Below are positions 59,867-64,000 of a DNA stretch of 64,000 nt, piece after piece. Each line of letters opens with the position of its first letter. The first letter of the stretch is position 1. A model generated the notes under the pieces. It worked only from the letters and a program-made list of their open reading frames with translations, made no database searches and was not told the origin of the DNA. The position numbers were made by a program, and so were the translations under genes. Origin of the DNA: a virus. The DNA lies in IMG/VR virus record IMGVR_UViG_3300023208_000003, positions 62,001 to 126,000 of that record. One strand, given 5' to 3'.

Positions 59867-61639
59867 ATGGCAGAACCTACATCTTACGTTCCATCACAAC
59901 TTTGCATTGGACAGTGGCGTCTTCAAGACAATGCTGGTTGTAACAACGATTCTTCAACTCTTGAACAATACGTAGCTGAATCAATTGAGATAGCTGGTGC
60001 TCCAATGAATGTCTTTAAATTGCTAGGCGTTCACGAGCAAGGTCGTCTAATGGATTTAACTGGTTTTGGAACACCACTTTCGAGCGGCTCTTTAGCTGGT
60101 TCTGACGTAACAAACGCGTTTGATATTTCAGCTGATAGCTGGAAATCCGCGCAAGTAGGGTCTGCTGTAGTTGCAACTCCTGCTTGGATTGGTTACTTTT
60201 TTGGAACAAAAAAGACTAGCTTTGGAATGGATAAGTATAAACCTTCCAGCCCAATTCTTCAGCATATAACAACACTTAAAATTCAACAAGGCCCGAATAT
60301 TCAAAATCGCGCTTTACAAGTGCGTGTTGATCGTTCGGATGGAAAGCTTGATGCGAGACTCGTCTCACAATTTATTACGAGCGCAGCTGTTTTATCTAAC
60401 ATAAGGGCCGCGCAAACTGCAAAGTGGGGAACTGTTTACGTTACTGCAACAAGTTCTACTCAAATTTCTGTTTCTGGCCCTTCTGGAATCGAAACAGGGA
60501 CGATCGGTTCTTTTAAAGGCACTGACGTTCTATTTGACCTTCAAGGTCCAATGAATACCGGTGATATTTTTAGAATTGAACTAGACGTGAGGTGGAAACG
60601 TGCAGACATTATCAACCTTCCTAATACTAGCAATCTTGAACAAATTGCCATCAGACAGACCGCCCCATCCTCGTACTGGCGCATCGTCCCACTTATCTTT
60701 AATGGTGGAGCGACCGATTCGTGGGAAATTGTCAAGCTCGAACTCATTGATTTTCAATCGACCTCAATTGACAATATTGAAGATACCTTATTTCTCGAGA
60801 ATCGAGACAGAGATTATTCAAATACGTCAATTGAACTCAAGGCCCAATATCAACCAGTAGATTCAATTGGAGATTTAGGTAAATTTGGTTTTAATTTATT
60901 AGATCAATATGCTTTTAGTGTTTCATTTAGTCGAATGGTTGAGCTTCTTGGTAGGCCTATTGTTGTCGGTGACGTTATTGAAGTTACACCTGAGCTTGCC
61001 TATGATCAAAATTTAAAACCGATCAAGAAATTTTTAGAGGTAATCGACGCCTCATGGGCAGCTGAAGGATTTACCCCCGGCTGGAAGCCATTGATCTATA
61101 GATTTACAGCAGTCCCGCTTTTGCCATCGCAAGAACATCGTGATCTATTTGGAACGCCTGATGAGCAGCTTTACAAAGTTGACGATGGAACCTTTTTTAA
61201 CAACATTGGTCAACATCAAAACGCTCAACTAACTGTTGCTGAAGACGCGGCAACAGTTGCGCTTGACCAGGTTCCAGAGATAGGAGCTGACCCACAGGAA
61301 ATTGCTAGTGGTGCTCCACTCCTTAATAACGTAAACAAACTTGGTGAAAGAACTGACCAGCAAGATATGTATGTTCAGGACGCTATTCCACCTGATGGTT
61401 TACCTTACAAAGAGGGGTATACGTTTCCTGACGCAAATACCGCGTTGGACGGAGATTATTTCCGGCAAATTTATCCGCCTGACACCAGAATACCCGCTAG
61501 ACTGTACAAATTTAATGCAATCAAGCACCGCTGGATCTACCAGGAGACTGATATGCGTGATAGCTATAGTAGCCATAAGCCATCCATCCGCAGTGCCCTG
61601 GTGTCATTAGGGTCTAAGAGTTTAAAGAGTGACCTATGA
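59867..61639 (+). CDS. gp14: Neck protein, gp14-like, with inserted module B
   Basis: This 590-residue protein lies immediately behind gp13. A segment (FSVSFSRMVELLGRPIVVGD, then VIEVTPELAYDQNL and KKFLEVIDASWAAEG) resembles the core of T4 gp14. T4 gp14 is only 256 residues; the rest here includes an N-terminal region with MNVFKLLGVHEQGRLMDLTG and, at residues about 186-242, a module B copy (KWGTVYVTATSSTQISVSG, then TGDIFRIELD) shared with the giant baseplate proteins and gp6. The C-terminus is Pro/Asp rich (IYPPDTRIPARLYKFNAIKH). The gp14 assignment rests on position and partial resemblance. Confidence 0.65.
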   Translation: MAEPTSYVPSQLCIGQWRLQDNAGCNNDSSTLEQYVAESIEIAGAPMNVFKLLGVHEQGRLMDLTGFGTPLSSGSLAGSDVTNAFDISADSWKSAQVGSAVVATPAWIGYFFGTKKTSFGMDKYKPSSPILQHITTLKIQQGPNIQNRALQVRVDRSDGKLDARLVSQFITSAAVLSNIRAAQTAKWGTVYVTATSSTQISVSGPSGIETGTIGSFKGTDVLFDLQGPMNTGDIFRIELDVRWKRADIINLPNTSNLEQIAIRQTAPSSYWRIVPLIFNGGATDSWEIVKLELIDFQSTSIDNIEDTLFLENRDRDYSNTSIELKAQYQPVDSIGDLGKFGFNLLDQYAFSVSFSRMVELLGRPIVVGDVIEVTPELAYDQNLKPIKKFLEVIDASWAAEGFTPGWKPLIYRFTAVPLLPSQEHRDLFGTPDEQLYKVDDGTFFNNIGQHQNAQLTVAEDAATVALDQVPEIGADPQEIASGAPLLNNVNKLGERTDQQDMYVQDAIPPDGLPYKEGYTFPDANTALDGDYFRQIYPPDTRIPARLYKFNAIKHRWIYQETDMRDSYSSHKPSIRSALVSLGSKSLKSDL

Positions 61640-62361
61640 GATTTAAACAATTTTTAACAGAAGCCAAAATTCCAGAATTTGTAATACCTGCATTCTTTTG
61701 GTTTTCAGATGATTTTGCTAATTCAGTTTCAATGACGTTAAATTCAGCCATAGAAATATGGATGTCTGAAGACTCAATACAGAAGTTAATGATGCTAGTC
61801 AGAGGAGGCGTAACGCTAAAATGTACAAATTATGAACGTCAAACTAAAGCAGCTGTTAAAAATGGTTGGACGCTATTTGAAGAAGAGCACAATTTTGATA
61901 GTTATGAAGGAATACTTTATAAGAAGAGTCAAGAAATTCAATATCCTAAACTTTACTATTATCAATCTCAAAATTTATCAAAAATTCCAGCTGGTATGAA
62001 TATGGACGCAACTATAGTTGCAAATTTGGCGTTTAATAATTTATCTGACTTTGAAAACTTGCCGCATAATACTGCGCATTGTTTCTTAAATTCTAACAAA
62101 TATACATCACTCTCAGGAATACATAAGCAACTTAAGGATTGTTATCAACTTGATATTGAAAAGAACCCGATTAAAGAATCTGTTTTAGGATTGCTCTTAA
62201 TTAAAGGACTTTATGATTTTTCATTTGAAGGAGTTCCAGCAAAAGCTTATGACGCAATTTACTTAATTATGAAACATCATAGACATGAAGAAGCTGGAGA
62301 TGTTCTCGAAGCAAAAGCAGAACTAATAGAAAAAGGATTTAGCCAGTATGCGAAGCTTTAA
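61636..62361 (+). CDS. AKL-family protein
   Basis: This 241-residue protein is coupled to gp14 by ATGA. The N-terminus MRFKQFLTEAKI is a strong targeting-like sequence with FLTE|A. The body has a WFSDDFANSVSMTLNSAIEI region unlike other members, then an LRR-like bit (ANLAFNNLSDFENLPHNT), SLSGIHKQLKDCYQ and ESVLGLLLIKG. The end is DVLEAKAELIEKGFSQYAKL (Cys of LECK replaced by Ala). It combines features of the LRR-like and IHK-type members. The last 14 bases encode the next protein's MRSFK. Confidence 0.83.
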   Translation: MRFKQFLTEAKIPEFVIPAFFWFSDDFANSVSMTLNSAIEIWMSEDSIQKLMMLVRGGVTLKCTNYERQTKAAVKNGWTLFEEEHNFDSYEGILYKKSQEIQYPKLYYYQSQNLSKIPAGMNMDATIVANLAFNNLSDFENLPHNTAHCFLNSNKYTSLSGIHKQLKDCYQLDIEKNPIKESVLGLLLIKGLYDFSFEGVPAKAYDAIYLIMKHHRHEEAGDVLEAKAELIEKGFSQYAKL

Positions 62362-62920
62362 GCAATTTATACGTGAAAATATCGACGGCGTAAAAAATGG
62401 AATCTGGTGTACCTCACCACCAGAAAATCCTCTTGAGTATAATGCTACAGATTTAAGAACAATTTTAGATTTCAATAATTATGAAGAAGACCATCTTTAT
62501 AATGATGTTGAATTTGCGTTCTACAAAAAGCTAAATACTCTTGAAGGCTGTCCTGAAAAAGTTATTAATTATTTTTATCTAAACTTTTTACCTGAACTTA
62601 AAACGCTTGAGTATGCTCCTAAATTTGTCGGAAATTCAGCTTATCTTTCATCATTAGATCTTTCAACGTTGTCTGGCATTGGTAAGCGCTTTTTCAATGA
62701 AATTAAAGTTATGCTTTCATTTGATAATTGCACAATTGATTCATCTATTTTAGGGCTCTTATTGATTAAGGGGCTTTCATCCTGTGTTTCAGTTTTTAAT
62801 GGCGGTAAAGATTTAGAACGTGCGATAATCGTAATCAACAACCACTTACCTGATCGTGATATTTTAGAAGCAAAAACAGAACTTATCGAACTTGGATATT
62901 CACGATACGCAAAGCTATGA
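62348..62920 (+). CDS. AKL-family protein
   Basis: This is a 190-residue protein. The start MRSFKQFIREN lies within the 14-bp overlap ATGCGAAGCTTTAA at 62348-62361. LRR-like units (TLEGCPEKVINYFYLNF, TLEYAPKFVGNSAYLSS) lead into TLSGIGKRFFNEIK and SSILGLLLIKG, so this member links the two middle types. The end is DILEAKTELIELGYSRYAKL. ATGA joins it to the next gene. Confidence 0.83.
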   Translation: MRSFKQFIRENIDGVKNGIWCTSPPENPLEYNATDLRTILDFNNYEEDHLYNDVEFAFYKKLNTLEGCPEKVINYFYLNFLPELKTLEYAPKFVGNSAYLSSLDLSTLSGIGKRFFNEIKVMLSFDNCTIDSSILGLLLIKGLSSCVSVFNGGKDLERAIIVINNHLPDRDILEAKTELIELGYSRYAKL

Positions 62921-63573
62921 AACTATTAGAAATTACATCTCCTACATACAAACACTCAGATGTTGAATTAGCTTTTTACACAGCCGATGTTAAACGCTTG
63001 TATCAACTTGTGGATGCTGTTACAAAAGAAAAAATAATTAAAGAGATGCTTGATGTTAAAAAATACGGGGTTTATTTTTTAGGCGAAGATTATCATAATG
63101 AAGCATGCTCGATCTTTTACTCATTTGGGTGTGAGGATCCAATATCTTCAGCCGGGGTTAAAGAAATTTATCGCAGTGTTGAAAAAATATTTGAATCTTA
63201 CGGAATTAACACAGAAGAATTATTGGCCGGTCTCAATTTTTATAAAATGCCTGATAAAGTTTGGGTTAAAAGTGATCATTCTTCTCCAAATTTTTATCTT
63301 TCAGCAAATGAAGAATTTACCAGCTTATGTGGAATTTCCAAAAAGATTAAATATGAAGTTGTTGATGATATTGACATTGAGCACGTAGAACGCATCACAG
63401 AAGGTGGTCTAGGATTTTTATTAATTGATAATCTTAGAACAATTTATACTCTTCCTGCAAAAAAAATATTATGGCTGAGCATTATAAATGAGCATCTTAA
63501 AGGAGAACGAGATATTCTTGAATGTAAAACCGCTCTTATTGAACAAGGACAAGGAGCTTTTGCTAAAATATGA
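62917..63573 (+). CDS. AKL-family protein
   Basis: This is a 218-residue member. Its N-terminus MKLLEITSPTY is a poor match to the targeting sequence (LLE|I at best). The central part NFYKMPDKVWVKSDHSSPNF, then SLCGISKKIKYEVV and GGLGFLLIDNL, is close to the member at 421-1098 (KMPNNVW, SLCGIHKKIK, GGLGFLLIDDL), which is far away on the other strand. The end is DILECKTALIEQG...FAKI. It overlaps gp15 by ATGA. Confidence 0.8.
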   Translation: MKLLEITSPTYKHSDVELAFYTADVKRLYQLVDAVTKEKIIKEMLDVKKYGVYFLGEDYHNEACSIFYSFGCEDPISSAGVKEIYRSVEKIFESYGINTEELLAGLNFYKMPDKVWVKSDHSSPNFYLSANEEFTSLCGISKKIKYEVVDDIDIEHVERITEGGLGFLLIDNLRTIYTLPAKKILWLSIINEHLKGERDILECKTALIEQGQGAFAKI

Positions 63574-64000
63574 TAACAGAATATTTTTATGACGCGCAGC
63601 TGCGCTCTTATCTGCAACAATTTTGCGCTATATTTTACGGTCTACAGGTTAAAACAGGTAAAGGTGAAGATGGAACAGAAGCTTTCATAAGCGTTCCAAC
63701 TCACGTAGGCAATCGTGATCGAGTTGTGGCGGCCATCATGCAGTCAAACACGCACAACAAGCCATTCTCTCTTCCTATCATGGCGGCCTCAATTACTGGA
63801 ATTGATTTATCCCCAGAACGTCGAAAAGGCATCGGTGTTACTGATACTCGCGTCTTTATGCCGCAAGGCGGTGTATTTCCTGATGATCTTGCTACAGCAA
63901 GTCGCATCATGCCAATTCCATACAATATGAATGTGCAACTTACGTTATACGCATCGAATACTAATCAGCTTCACCAGATAATCGAGCAGATTTTAATGTT
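63570..64000 (+). CDS. gp15: Proximal tail sheath stabilizer gp15, partial
   Basis: The ATG at 63570 overlaps the preceding stop as ATGA, and the frame stays open to the right edge (143 codons visible). MITEYFYDAQLRSYLQQFCA followed by IFYGLQVKTGKG corresponds to T4 gp15 GYFYNSSFRRYATLMGDLFS and NIQIKRQ. EAFISVPTHVGNRDRVVAAI aligns with DKFIRVPITYASKEHFMMKL. IMPIPYNMNVQLTLYASNTN, then QLHQIIEQIL, aligns with PSPIKMIYELSIFTRYEDDMFQIVEQIL. gp15 caps the tail before head joining. The gp13-gp14-gp15 order is the T4 one, here split by three AKL genes. Confidence 0.88.
   Translation, partial: MITEYFYDAQLRSYLQQFCAIFYGLQVKTGKGEDGTEAFISVPTHVGNRDRVVAAIMQSNTHNKPFSLPIMAASITGIDLSPERRKGIGVTDTRVFMPQGGVFPDDLATASRIMPIPYNMNVQLTLYASNTNQLHQIIEQILM

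Noticed and set aside
1-64000. CRISPR arrays, insertion sequences, integrase or attachment sites
   Set aside because: No regularly spaced direct repeats, transposase, integrase or terminal inverted repeats were seen; the only selfish element is the GIY-YIG endonuclease.

Overview
The window is a 64 kb stretch of an AT-rich tailed phage of the T4 superfamily (contractile-tail myovirus, probably with a large genome). The evidence is a set of T4-type genes recognised from sequence: late sigma factor gp55, recombination nuclease gp46/gp47, portal gp20, prohead protease gp21, scaffold gp22, major capsid gp23, neck proteins gp13/gp14/gp15, and baseplate proteins gp5, gp6, gp25, gp26, gp53 and probable hub/tube-cap proteins. 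No host gene is present, so the host cannot be named. A T4-style late promoter core, (T/G/C)ATAAATA, sits upstream of nearly every structural operon.

Layout. 1-8.3 kb (minus strand): small adhesin-like modules, a papain-like hydrolase and tail-fibre-like proteins. 8.4-22 kb (minus): two giant proteins (1706 and 2842 aa), probably peripheral baseplate or tail. 22-31.4 kb (minus): gp6, gp25, gp5-like spike, hub, gp53, tube cap. 31.4-33 kb (minus): a nucleotidyltransferase and a paralogue cut short by a GIY-YIG homing endonuclease. 33.2-36.5 kb (plus): gp55, gp47, gp46. 36.5-43 kb (plus): a tandem array of a paralogous family plus a PD-(D/E)XK nuclease. 43.1-44.6 kb: two small genes, then about 1 kb of non-coding DNA that reads as a large structured RNA. 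44.7-46.6 kb: three more family members. 46.7-47.7 kb (minus): gp26 and a small partner. 47.8-55.8 kb (plus): tape measure, portal, protease, core protein, scaffold, capsid, strong terminator. 55.8-57 kb: small early-type genes. 57.1-58.2 kb (minus): a large unknown. 58.3-64 kb (plus): gp13, gp14, three family members, start of gp15.

The most striking content is a 17-member paralogous family, here called the AKL family after its C-terminal residues. Members have a short N-terminus resembling the T4 capsid-targeting sequence with an (L/I/F)xE prohead-protease site, a highly divergent middle, a recurring IHKxI...VLGLLLI block in most, and an almost invariant C-terminus, D(L/I/V)LECK(A/T)xLIExG....AK(L/I). 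They are scattered through structural operons and are stitched to their neighbours by overlapping stop/start codons. At four junctions the same 14 bp encode the AKL end of one protein and the M(Q/R)(S/N)FK start of the next. My inference is that this is an expanded set of packaged internal proteins, analogous to T4 IPI-III and Alt, that may be injected with the DNA.

Other notable items are the giant RNA candidate, two mobile beta-modules shared among unrelated structural proteins, a neck protein with display-type N-terminal domains, an early/middle promoter class (TTGTAC-N17/18-TATAAT) and two apparently leaderless genes.
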